Source of the DNA: JAAURB01 sp049649525
GTDB lineage: Bacteria > Cyanobacteriota > Cyanobacteriia > Cyanobacteriales > Microcoleaceae
Assembly: GCA_049649525.1 (NCBI GenBank)
Contig: JBARZE010000001.1
Coordinates: 38,628-102,627 of the forward strand
DNA: 64,000 nt
Reading direction: 5' to 3'
Positions 19,401 to 28,219 of the stretch are shown here, in pieces. The stretch's first letter is position 1. The number at the start of each line of letters is the position of its first letter. The notes beneath the pieces were generated by a model. That model worked only from the letters and a program-made list of their open reading frames with translations, had not been told where the DNA came from and made no database searches. The translations under genes and the position numbers were made by a program.

Positions 19401-20511
19401 CATTCAGATATCCTTCAATTAAATAATCTGAACCGATAGAATGTAATGTAATATTTTTTAGTGTTAATGCATCTGTCATCTTATCTAATCCTAAATCTCC
19501 GACAGGACTTGGGGCGCTTTGTCCGCCGATAATTTTAGGGGCAATAAAGGCTAAAATCTTTTGAACACATCCTTCTGCAATAGCCTGCGCTGCTAGTTGT
19601 CCGCCACATTCCCACAACACCGACAATAACTGTTGTTCATATAAATAATTCATTGCCGAAGAGCAAGTTAACGTCGGAAATTCTACGACTTCAACCCCTT
19701 GTTTTCGCAGGATTTGTTGTAATTCTGGGTTAGCGCCAACGGTTGTCATAACAAGGGTTTTAGCCGTTTGAGTATCCCACAAATGCGCTTCGGGGGGTAA
19801 ATCAAGCGTGCGACTCATCACCACGCGCAAGGGGTTGGGTTCTCCCTGTTGGTGGGTGGTTAAACGGGGGTTATCTCGCCGAACCGTATTTCCACCGACA
19901 ATAACGGCATCACAAGCCACTCGTAAACGATGAACTGTTTGACGGGCAGCGGGTGAAGTCACCCAAGCGCTATGACCACTAGTGGCGGCGATTTTACCAT
20001 CGAGGGTCATCGCATATTTTAGAATACCAAAAGGTTGACGGCAACGAATCCGATGCACAAACGCTTCATTCAACTGTTGACAAGCGGCTTCTTCCACCCC
20101 CACGACGACTTCTATCCCCGCCTGAATTAACCGTTCAATTCCAAGTCCTGAAACCAGCGGATTGGGGTCAACCATGCCAACGACGACCTTTGCCACCTTC
20201 GCCGCAATTAAAGCGGATGTACAAGGGGGAGTCCGGCCCTGATGATTACAGGGTTCTAGGTTGACGTAGACGGTTGCTCCGGCTGCTTTTTCACCTGCAT
20301 CACGGAGGGCAAATACTTCGGCATGAGGTTGACCCGCAGCGGGGTGAAATCCTTCCCCAACAATGGTTTGAGACTGGACAATCACACATCCCACGAGGGG
20401 GTTCGGGGCAGTTTGTCCCAAGGCGTGACGGGCGAGTTCGATACAACGCCGCATCATACGTTGGTGGGATGTGGGTTCTGAAGCTTCAGAGAGGGGAGGA
20501 AGAAGATTCAC
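19396..20511 (-). CDS. ribD: Riboflavin biosynthesis deaminase/reductase RibD
   Basis: 371 residues, the usual bifunctional form. The N-terminal deaminase (about 20-145) has the zinc motifs HAEVFAL and PCNHQGRTPPCTSAL; the C-terminal reductase (about 150-368) has KYAMTLDGKIA and the substrate and NADPH-binding strands. The enzyme turns 2,5-diamino-6-ribosylamino-pyrimidinone phosphate into the ribityl uracil precursor of riboflavin. Its start is 10 bp after the methyltransferase that ends the MAA gene run, so it is probably read through from that operon. No FMN riboswitch is visible before it. Confidence 0.93.
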   Translation of the reverse strand: MNLLPPLSEASEPTSHQRMMRRCIELARHALGQTAPNPLVGCVIVQSQTIVGEGFHPAAGQPHAEVFALRDAGEKAAGATVYVNLEPCNHQGRTPPCTSALIAAKVAKVVVGMVDPNPLVSGLGIERLIQAGIEVVVGVEEAACQQLNEAFVHRIRCRQPFGILKYAMTLDGKIAATSGHSAWVTSPAARQTVHRLRVACDAVIVGGNTVRRDNPRLTTHQQGEPNPLRVVMSRTLDLPPEAHLWDTQTAKTLVMTTVGANPELQQILRKQGVEVVEFPTLTCSSAMNYLYEQQLLSVLWECGGQLAAQAIAEGCVQKILAFIAPKIIGGQSAPSPVGDLGLDKMTDALTLKNITLHSIGSDYLIEGYLNE

Positions 20512-20521
20512 GAGTAATAAT

Positions 20522-21559
20522 TTAACAAGGGCTAAACTCCATCACAGTCAGACTGGTGCCGGTATGGAAAACTTGTTCGAGTTGAAAACCACTGGCTTCA
20601 AACAAATCCTGATATTCTTGTTGAGTGCGCCAATAACCGCCGGGGTTCGTAATCATCATTTGTACCGCAGCCAATGCAGGGACTGTGCCATCAGGATATT
20701 CCACAGGGGCACCGACAGGGGGAACCAGAGTTTGTAATAGGATTACTTTACCGTGTTTTGGCAAGGCTTCGCGACAATTGGTGAGAACTTTAACGGCATT
20801 TTCTTTACTAAATACGGATAGAAAATACTTCATGACAATTGCATCGGCTCCTTTGGGTAAAGCTTCTAAGGCACTGCCGCCGACGACTTGGACTTGCTCA
20901 GTCACACCATATTTTTCTAGATTCTCCGGTGCAGTTTCGACTTCATTCGGTAAGTCAAATAAAATCCCTTTACAGCCAAACTTTTTAACAATATTAGCAA
21001 TTAATGTTCCCTGATTTCCGCCGACATCCATCACGGTTTTAAACTGACCAAAATTATAATATTCAAATAAAGAATCAACCGCTTCAGTGGTGAGAAAGCT
21101 CATCGCATCATTAAAGCGTTTTTTGCTTTGTGGATTTTGGCTCATAAAAGAACTATAAAAATCCTGACCTTTAGCGCGTTCAAATGGCACTTCTCCAGTC
21201 TTCAAACTATTTTCTAATTCTCGCCATCCATCCCACATATCTGGCTCTGTAATATGCATTAAAAAGTCAGCAATAGAAGGGGTATCGTTATTAATCAGAA
21301 GGTCGGATAATTCTGTTGAAGCAAAAACCCGTCCTGGTTTTTCAGAAAATACACCCAAATGAGCTAAGGCACGCAATACAACGTACAATTTTTCGACATT
21401 AGTTGAAGTTTTATCGGCAATTTGTTCAACCGTTAAGGGTTGATTTTGTAATAGATTAGGGATTCCTAAACTGGTGGCCACATAAGTACATTGACTTTGC
21501 CAGTAACCATAAATAATTCGATAAATTTTCTTCTTAGATTCGGAGGCAGTTCCTAACAT
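20522..21559 (-). CDS. SAM-dependent O-methyltransferase (acetylserotonin/CrtF type)
   Basis: 345 residues. The N-terminal part (about 10-95) is the winged-helix dimerisation domain of plant-type O-methyltransferases (LTVEQIADKTSTNVEKLYVVLRAL); the C-terminal part has the SAM loop VMDVGGNQGTLIANI (near 168) and DLPNEVE. It is unrelated in type to mysB, the methyltransferase at the head of the run. It sits 23 bp after the NRPS gene and 10 bp before ribD. An O-methylation of an MAA or of a precursor would fit the context, but relatives act on many small molecules, so the substrate is open. Confidence 0.85.
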   Translation of the reverse strand: MLGTASESKKKIYRIIYGYWQSQCTYVATSLGIPNLLQNQPLTVEQIADKTSTNVEKLYVVLRALAHLGVFSEKPGRVFASTELSDLLINNDTPSIADFLMHITEPDMWDGWRELENSLKTGEVPFERAKGQDFYSSFMSQNPQSKKRFNDAMSFLTTEAVDSLFEYYNFGQFKTVMDVGGNQGTLIANIVKKFGCKGILFDLPNEVETAPENLEKYGVTEQVQVVGGSALEALPKGADAIVMKYFLSVFSKENAVKVLTNCREALPKHGKVILLQTLVPPVGAPVEYPDGTVPALAAVQMMITNPGGYWRTQQEYQDLFEASGFQLEQVFHTGTSLTVMEFSPC

Positions 21560-21582
21560 ATTGATTTCCTGATTTTTTATTA

Positions 21583-24500
21583 TTATAAATGATTATTCAA
21601 GGATTTTGCCAGAATCTCAAGATGGGGTGATTTCATCATAGAATAATGACTACCCGAAATATTGACTAGTTCGATATCCGCTGCATCTAAAACAGCATAC
21701 AGTTCAACCCAGACTAACTGAGGATCAGAGGCATGAAGATGTCGTTCTTGAGGGCGAAACACCGTGACTTTTCCGGGATAATACCGCCGTTTATAACCAT
21801 AAGTTGCCTTTAATGTTCCGACTAATACATCGACAAAGCGTCTATTTTTTTCGCGGCTATCTTCTGGAGGAAATAACCCGAGTTTTTCAGCTTTATCAAT
21901 AATGAATTCAATTTTTTCTTCTGGCGGTAAGGCTTTCAATTCTTCGTCTGTGACTAAATTATCTGTGCCAAAAATACCCCCAAAATAACGACTTAATGCA
22001 CCACTTAAATAGAGATTATCAATCTGTTTATTGGCATCGAGTAAGATGGGAACCCAAGGATCGAGTAATGCGAGTAAACTGACTTCTTGTCCTTTTTCTA
22101 ATAATTGCTGTGCTATTTCAAACGCTACAACACCGCCAAAAGACCAACCCCCAATTTGATAAGGCCCTTGTGGTTGGAATTCTTGAATGGTATTAACATA
22201 AAAACGCGCCATTTCTTCTACGTTGGTAAAGACCTGTTCTCCGGGATTAAATCCTTGTGCTTGTAAGCCATAAAACGGTTGATTATTCCCGATATGATTA
22301 GATAAATCCAGATAACAAAGGACATGACCGCCTGCGGGATGGACACAGAAAAACGGAGATTTATTACCTTGAGTTTGAATGGGAACCAAAGAAGAAGAAT
22401 TAACCTGATTTTCTTGTTTAATTAAATTAGCTAAATCTTCTATTGTCCGATTTGTAAATAAAGTCGATAACGGCAATTGTTGATTAAACTGTTGCTGAAT
22501 TTTACTCATTAAACTAATCGCCAGTAAAGAATGACCGCCTAATTCAAAGAAATTATCTTTAATTCCGACAGGATTTACCTGAAGAATAGATGACCAAATT
22601 TCTGCTAATTGTTGTTCGATAGTATCTCGTGGTTCAACAAAGTTATTACTTGTATTAACAGTAGAAAAATCCGGTTCTGGTAACGCTTTCCGGTTGACTT
22701 TCCCATTCGGTGTTAACGGTAATTCTGATAAAAATACATAAGCTGAAGGAATCATATAATCCGGTAATTGAGTATTGAGAAACTCTCTAATTTCAGTAAT
22801 ACTCGGTTGTTTTTCCTGGGTTAACAGATAAGCCACTAAACGCTTATCGCCTGGGGTGTATTCCTTCGCCAATACAATGCTTTCATCAATGGCATTATGT
22901 GAATTTAAAACCGATTCAATTTCTCCTAATTCAATCCGATTTCCTCTGATTTTAACCTGATTATCTAAACGTCCTAAATATTCTATATTGCCATCGGGTA
23001 AATAACGCGCTAAGTCCCCGGTTTTATAAAGGAATTTTGAGTTAAAATCATTAACAAAAGGATTATTAATAAATCGTTCAGCAGTTAATTCTGGGCGATA
23101 TAAATAACCTCGCGCTAACTGGACTCCACCAATATATAATTCTCCCGCAACCCCTATCGGAACAGGTTGTAAATCCGAATTTAAAATGTACATTTGAGTA
23201 TTGGCAACCGGACGACCAATGGGTACAGTTGAGTGTTGAATTCCCGGCTGACAATGCCAGAAAGTGACATCAATTGCGGCTTCTGTCGGGCCATAAAGAT
23301 TATGTAATTCAGCATTGAGAAGTGTAAAAAACCGTTCTTGCAAAGCAATAGATAACGCTTCTCCGCTACAAAATACTTGCCTTAAACTCTGACAAGATTT
23401 TACCTCAGGATTTTCTAAGAAAATCTGAAGCATTGACGGCACAAAATGGAGGGTTGTAATTTGCTTATCGTTAATTAATTTAACTAAATAATTCGGGTCT
23501 TTATGACCTTCTGGTTTGGCAACAATTAACCGCGCCCCGGTAATGAGTGGCCACCAAAATTCCCAACCCGAAACATCAAAACTAAACGGTGTTTTTTGTA
23601 AAACTTTATCAGTTGAGGTTAATTGATATTCATCCTGCATCCATAAAATACGATTTACCACCCCTTTATGGGTATTCATTGTTCCTTTTGGTTTACCTGT
23701 TGAACCCGAAGTATAGATAATATAAATTAGGTTATCTGAGTTAATTTCTATAACAGGATTTTCGTTACTTTCAGCAGCAATAGTTTGCCAATCATTATCT
23801 AGAAAAACAAGATTTCCTTGATATTCTGGTAGCGATTTTTTAATATGATTCTGAGTTAGTAAAATCGGGACTTGTGAATTTTCTAATAAATAAGCAATTC
23901 GATCATTCGGATAAGTTGGATCAATTGGGACATAAGCACCCCCTGCTTTTTGAATGGCTAATAATCCGATGACCATTTCTAGGGAACGTTCCACACAAAT
24001 ACCCACTAAAGTTTCAGGCTTCACGCCTAATTTAATTAGATAATGAGCTAGTTTATTGGCTTTTTTATTTAATTCTTGATAAGTTAATTTTTTCCCTTCA
24101 AATATAACAGAAACTTCTGTGGGTGTTTGGTCTACCTGTTGTTCAAATAACTGATGTAAACAGCGAGATAAATCATAATCGGTTTGAGTATTATTCCAGT
24201 CTATTAATATTTGCTGCTGTTCGCTTTCATTCAATAGAGACAATTTACCGACTGATGTTTGAGGGTTTTTAACGATTGCGGTCAGTAAGTTCTGAAAATG
24301 TTCAGCCATTTTAGTCACAGTTTCAGTATCTAAAATATCGCTATTATATTTAAAGTTAAGCCATAACTCGTTAGCAATATCTTGAATATCTAAACTGATG
24401 TCAAAGTCTACTTTTTGCTGAGGAATGTAATCATGTTCTAATTGAAGTTCTTTTGCTTGAAATAACTGTTCTCGCTGTTGATAACTAAATGCAACTTGAC

Positions 24501-25533
24501 AGATAGGAGGATGAGTTAAATTATTTAATTTTAATTTTTGTATAACCCGTGAAAACGGATAATTTTTATAATTATTGACTTCATTTACAGTTTGACTAAC
24601 TTGAGTTAAAAAGTCTGTAAATTGAATCTTTCCTGAAATAGAATCTCTGATAACTGTAAGATTTGCAAAATTACCAATCACACCTTTAAACTCAGGTTGA
24701 CTATCTCGGTTTTGCCATAAACCAATTAACAGATCTTCTTCCCCGGTATAACGGTAAATTAATACTTTAAAAGCCGCTAATAATAACTGTTTTAGCGTGA
24801 CTTTTTGTTGCTTAGCCAGTTGTCGAATACTTTGACTCTGTTGAGGATTTAATATACATTTAATCGCTGCCCCATTATAAGTTCTAATAGCTGGACGGGA
24901 ACAACGAGACGGTAATTCTAAGACAGGTAAATCATCCCCTAACAGTTGTTGCCAATAATCCCCTATTTTTTTACTATCTGAACTATTAATAAACTCTATT
25001 TCTTGTTGAATATAATCTGTATAAGACTTGTTTAGTAGTGGTAAATTCTCTGAAACTCCACTCACCTTAGATTCGTAAATTGTGATAAATTCATTGATTA
25101 ATATCAACAGTGACTCTCTGTCTGCCGCTATTTGATGAAGACTTAATCCTAAAATATGTTCTGTTGTAGAAACACTGAATAAACAAGCGCGAAAAACTAA
25201 ACCATTCGCCAAGTCAAAAGGACGCTTTATCCACTCAACTAAATACTGGTTTAACTCCGTTTTATTATCAACTTCAATCTGTTCAAAATCTATATCAACT
25301 GTTTGCTTAACTTCTTGAATTAGCTTTTGGTTTTCTGCGTAATAAATAGTCCGTAGCATCGGATGCCGTTTAATTAAAGCTTGTAATGTGTTATTAATCA
25401 GTTGAATATCTAAAGCAGATTTTATCCTCATAGCTATCGATACTTTATCGGCTAAACCCGTGGGATTTAACTGATACAAAAACCAGTTTGCTTGCTGTAT
25501 TTGGGAAGTCTCTAATATTTTCATCGTCAACAT
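21583..25533 (-). CDS. mysE: MysE-type NRPS (C-A-T-TE), predicted serine-specific
   Basis: 1316 residues. Domains: condensation-like (about 5-440); adenylation (about 460-960) with LTYQELN, IIYTSGSTGKPKGT and NLYGPTEAAID; thiolation with Ser in LGGHSLLA (near 1000); thioesterase (about 1070-1316) with GWSFGG (near 1130). Residues read by eye at the eight variable specificity positions are D-V-W-H-F-S-L-I, the serine pattern, which fits addition of Ser to mycosporine-glycine to give shinorine. The known Anabaena enzyme is A-T-TE only; here a condensation domain precedes it, but its HHxxxDG motif reads H133-Q-I-A-A-D-R, so the catalytic second His is missing. Same-strand neighbours are mys genes. 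Confidence 0.88.
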   Translation of the reverse strand: MLTMKILETSQIQQANWFLYQLNPTGLADKVSIAMRIKSALDIQLINNTLQALIKRHPMLRTIYYAENQKLIQEVKQTVDIDFEQIEVDNKTELNQYLVEWIKRPFDLANGLVFRACLFSVSTTEHILGLSLHQIAADRESLLILINEFITIYESKVSGVSENLPLLNKSYTDYIQQEIEFINSSDSKKIGDYWQQLLGDDLPVLELPSRCSRPAIRTYNGAAIKCILNPQQSQSIRQLAKQQKVTLKQLLLAAFKVLIYRYTGEEDLLIGLWQNRDSQPEFKGVIGNFANLTVIRDSISGKIQFTDFLTQVSQTVNEVNNYKNYPFSRVIQKLKLNNLTHPPICQVAFSYQQREQLFQAKELQLEHDYIPQQKVDFDISLDIQDIANELWLNFKYNSDILDTETVTKMAEHFQNLLTAIVKNPQTSVGKLSLLNESEQQQILIDWNNTQTDYDLSRCLHQLFEQQVDQTPTEVSVIFEGKKLTYQELNKKANKLAHYLIKLGVKPETLVGICVERSLEMVIGLLAIQKAGGAYVPIDPTYPNDRIAYLLENSQVPILLTQNHIKKSLPEYQGNLVFLDNDWQTIAAESNENPVIEINSDNLIYIIYTSGSTGKPKGTMNTHKGVVNRILWMQDEYQLTSTDKVLQKTPFSFDVSGWEFWWPLITGARLIVAKPEGHKDPNYLVKLINDKQITTLHFVPSMLQIFLENPEVKSCQSLRQVFCSGEALSIALQERFFTLLNAELHNLYGPTEAAIDVTFWHCQPGIQHSTVPIGRPVANTQMYILNSDLQPVPIGVAGELYIGGVQLARGYLYRPELTAERFINNPFVNDFNSKFLYKTGDLARYLPDGNIEYLGRLDNQVKIRGNRIELGEIESVLNSHNAIDESIVLAKEYTPGDKRLVAYLLTQEKQPSITEIREFLNTQLPDYMIPSAYVFLSELPLTPNGKVNRKALPEPDFSTVNTSNNFVEPRDTIEQQLAEIWSSILQVNPVGIKDNFFELGGHSLLAISLMSKIQQQFNQQLPLSTLFTNRTIEDLANLIKQENQVNSSSLVPIQTQGNKSPFFCVHPAGGHVLCYLDLSNHIGNNQPFYGLQAQGFNPGEQVFTNVEEMARFYVNTIQEFQPQGPYQIGGWSFGGVVAFEIAQQLLEKGQEVSLLALLDPWVPILLDANKQIDNLYLSGALSRYFGGIFGTDNLVTDEELKALPPEEKIEFIIDKAEKLGLFPPEDSREKNRRFVDVLVGTLKATYGYKRRYYPGKVTVFRPQERHLHASDPQLVWVELYAVLDAADIELVNISGSHYSMMKSPHLEILAKSLNNHL

Positions 25534-25587
25534 AAATAGAATCTTAATGACTGCTTTTACTTGCAGCCTTTTTTTATAAATTATTGA

Positions 25588-26694
25588 TTATTTCAATAGC
25601 CAGTGTAATCCGAATTGAAATAAGTTACTCACTAGCACTAAAATCAAAACAGTATACAGAGAAAATCTAAATTTCTGGGGTGGCTGAGACTGGGGTGGCG
25701 GCGAAGCGGAATTCAATTCAACAGGCAGAGTCGCTTCGGCAATTACTCCGGCTCGTTCTTCTTGCAAACAGGTGACTTTTGTGGTTGAATAGTTAGACCA
25801 GCCTCTATCTTCTGCTTCTTCAAAATCTTTAACGGTTAGGCTTAAATGGGGCACAGAAATATTCTGCTGAGTCGCCATGTTGAGCGCTAATCGCACATCT
25901 TTATGCAATAATTTGACATTAAAAGCAGGATGTTGAGTCAGATCGTCACAACGTCGTGAAAACCAATAATGAGGTAAGCCGTGAATATCTCCGGCATTTT
26001 GACCAAACCCGCCAAAGCGCAGGGTATCCCAAATGGTTTCTAAAGCAATTCCCTGGGCTAAACCTAAAGTAATGCCTTCACTGACTGCCTGAACTGCGGT
26101 AGCATTAACAGCATTATGAATCAGTTTGCATTTCGTGCCGTTGCTAATTTCCCCACAATAAAGCACACGATCCGCCATTAATTGTAGCACTGGTTCAACA
26201 GAATCAAAAGTTTTGCGATCGCCACTGGCCATCACTGCCAAACCCATACCTTTCTGGCTGGTTGCACCCACCGGACAGTCATTAAACGGCGCATCTAACA
26301 TCTCAACTCCCTGTTGCGTCATCGCTTGATGCAGCTTCAATATTGTTTCGGGGGAATTAGTGGTAATATCAATATAAATTCGACCGGGTTGTAAGCCTTG
26401 AATTAAGCTATTTTCCCCCTCTAAAACGGCGGTGACAACATCTGGGGGAGTGGGCAAGGCGGTAAAGATAATATCTGCAAAACGACCGACTTCAGCGCTA
26501 TTTTGAGCGATATTAGCCCCAGCCGTTTGCAACGTCTCCATGCTACTAGAGTTGATATCATAAACACAGACTTTGTAGCCGTGGGCGAGGAAATTAGCAG
26601 CGTGTCGCGAGCCTATATTACCACAACCAATAATACCGAGTCGCAGAGAATTAAGCGGCGGTTCTGTTTCTGAATCGCTACGAGTTTGTAACAT
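25588..26694 (-). CDS. Beta-hydroxyacid dehydrogenase (3-HIBDH family) with C-terminal membrane anchor
   Basis: 368 residues. The Rossmann N-terminus has GCGNIG (23-28) and DINSS; the family catalytic Lys is K190 in KLIHN, with the helical domain to about 320. The substrate loop reads DAPFNDCPVGA. After a Pro- and Gln-rich linker (about 330-342) comes a single hydrophobic helix (about 347-366), which would tether the enzyme to the membrane; this is not usual in the family. Members oxidise 3-hydroxyisobutyrate, serine, tartronate semialdehyde and the like with NAD(P). It lies 6 bp after a symporter gene and 54 bp before the NRPS, so an action on a serine-derived group is possible but unproven. 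Confidence 0.85.
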   Translation of the reverse strand: MLQTRSDSETEPPLNSLRLGIIGCGNIGSRHAANFLAHGYKVCVYDINSSSMETLQTAGANIAQNSAEVGRFADIIFTALPTPPDVVTAVLEGENSLIQGLQPGRIYIDITTNSPETILKLHQAMTQQGVEMLDAPFNDCPVGATSQKGMGLAVMASGDRKTFDSVEPVLQLMADRVLYCGEISNGTKCKLIHNAVNATAVQAVSEGITLGLAQGIALETIWDTLRFGGFGQNAGDIHGLPHYWFSRRCDDLTQHPAFNVKLLHKDVRLALNMATQQNISVPHLSLTVKDFEEAEDRGWSNYSTTKVTCLQEERAGVIAEATLPVELNSASPPPQSQPPQKFRFSLYTVLILVLVSNLFQFGLHWLLK

Positions 26695-26700
26695 AATATT

Positions 26701-28140
26701 TTAAACGATTTCTGTCTTATTAGTAAAAAATTGAGCAATAAAATAAACCAGGAAACCAGATGCCATTCCGGGCAACACTTCATAAACTGCGCTAGATAAG
26801 TTAAGTCCTAAATTCCAACCAATAGAAACAACAATTCCCACTGTCATCATAGCAATCGCTATGGGTACGTTAACAGGCTTTTGCCAAACCCGCAACACCA
26901 ATAACGGCCCTAAACCGGAGGCTAAAACCGACCAAGAAAAAATCACTAAACTGAAGACATTATTATCTCCCGCCAGAGCAATTGCCAGTACAATCGCCGT
27001 CACAATTAATGTGCTAATCTTAGTCATTCTATAGGAGTGGGCTGCATTGGGAACTAAATCTTGGCTTAATGCTGCTGAACACGATAGAATTTGGGAATCT
27101 GTGGTAGAAATAGCAGCAGAAAATAAACCCGCTAACATTAACCCCACCAAAATGGCTGGTAATAATTCTATGGATAAAAAGGGTAAGGCTAATTCCGGGT
27201 CACTTGATGTTAGTAAATCGGGTAATAATACTCTAGCGGTTAAGCCGACACCAAAAGCTGTCACCGAAGTCATTTGACCACAAATAAACTGAATATTACG
27301 GGCGAGGGTAATATTTTCGGCTGAGTTAATTGCCATGCCGCGCACTAAGATATGGGGCTGACCCACCACACCAAATCCGGCCACAATCCAACCTAAAAGA
27401 TAGGGTAAAAAGCCCCATTTAAGATCAGTTGGAATCCAATTGGTTAAGGTGGGATCTATGGCATTCAGCTTAACCCAAAGTTGTTCAAATCCACCACAAG
27501 CGTTAATACTAATAAAGCACAATATCGCCAGAGATCCAATCATTAAAATCGCTTGGACTGAGTCCGTCCAAATCGAGGCCCGAATCCCACCCGAAAAGCA
27601 ATAAATAACAACAATAATCGCCCCAATAATAATCCCTAAATTGTAATCCCAACCAAATACAGCATTCAGTCCTTTACTGGCCGCCACCAATTGTGCTGAG
27701 GCATAAGTCCCCATAAAAGCAATCGTAATAATAGCAGAAATGACCGTAATTAAACGCTGTTGATGGTGTCCTTTTCCGGTTGCTAAAGTGTCTTGACCGA
27801 GGAAAGAAGAGACTGTATCTGAGTTGGTTTCTTGAGAGACTAATCTTAAGCGTTTAAACACTAACCACCAAGCAATATAATCACCAATTGCCCAGGCAAC
27901 GGGTATCCAAATTGAAGCACATCCAACAGTATAGGTAAAACCAATGACACCAATAAATAAATACCCGCTTTGACCCGATGACATCGCCGATAATGCGGTT
28001 AGCCAAGGGTTAACATTTCGACTCGCCAATAAATAATCGGTTGTGGTATCTTGCTTTTGAGTAGCCGAATAAATTCCGACGACGATAAATGATAGCAAAA
28101 ACACAATAAATGTAATTGTAATCCAAGTGTTTTGATTCAT
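26701..28140 (-). CDS. Sodium:solute symporter (PutP/SSS family), copy 2
   Basis: 479 residues with about 13 hydrophobic helices. The SSS signature region is seen at FSGGIRASIWTDSVQAI and in GLMLAGLFSAAISTTDSQI near the C-terminal third. SSS members import amino acids, sugars, vitamins or short acids with Na+. The protein is closely similar along its whole length to the symporter at 29376-30794; the two flank mysD. In an MAA operon it could import an amino acid such as Ser or Gly, or move an MAA; neither is shown by sequence. Gap to the next gene is 6 bp, so translational coupling is likely. Confidence 0.88.
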   Translation of the reverse strand: MNQNTWITITFIVFLLSFIVVGIYSATQKQDTTTDYLLASRNVNPWLTALSAMSSGQSGYLFIGVIGFTYTVGCASIWIPVAWAIGDYIAWWLVFKRLRLVSQETNSDTVSSFLGQDTLATGKGHHQQRLITVISAIITIAFMGTYASAQLVAASKGLNAVFGWDYNLGIIIGAIIVVIYCFSGGIRASIWTDSVQAILMIGSLAILCFISINACGGFEQLWVKLNAIDPTLTNWIPTDLKWGFLPYLLGWIVAGFGVVGQPHILVRGMAINSAENITLARNIQFICGQMTSVTAFGVGLTARVLLPDLLTSSDPELALPFLSIELLPAILVGLMLAGLFSAAISTTDSQILSCSAALSQDLVPNAAHSYRMTKISTLIVTAIVLAIALAGDNNVFSLVIFSWSVLASGLGPLLVLRVWQKPVNVPIAIAMMTVGIVVSIGWNLGLNLSSAVYEVLPGMASGFLVYFIAQFFTNKTEIV

Positions 28141-28219
28141 TAGTTAGTTAAATTGTGATTAATTGTAATTAGTGTTTTCACGCATCACTTGGATTAGTGT
28201 AGAACAGAATTCTATTTAT

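Noticed and set aside
19396..20530. FMN riboswitch upstream of ribD
   Set aside because: Only 10 bp separate ribD from the gene before it, leaving no room for the conserved RFN element.
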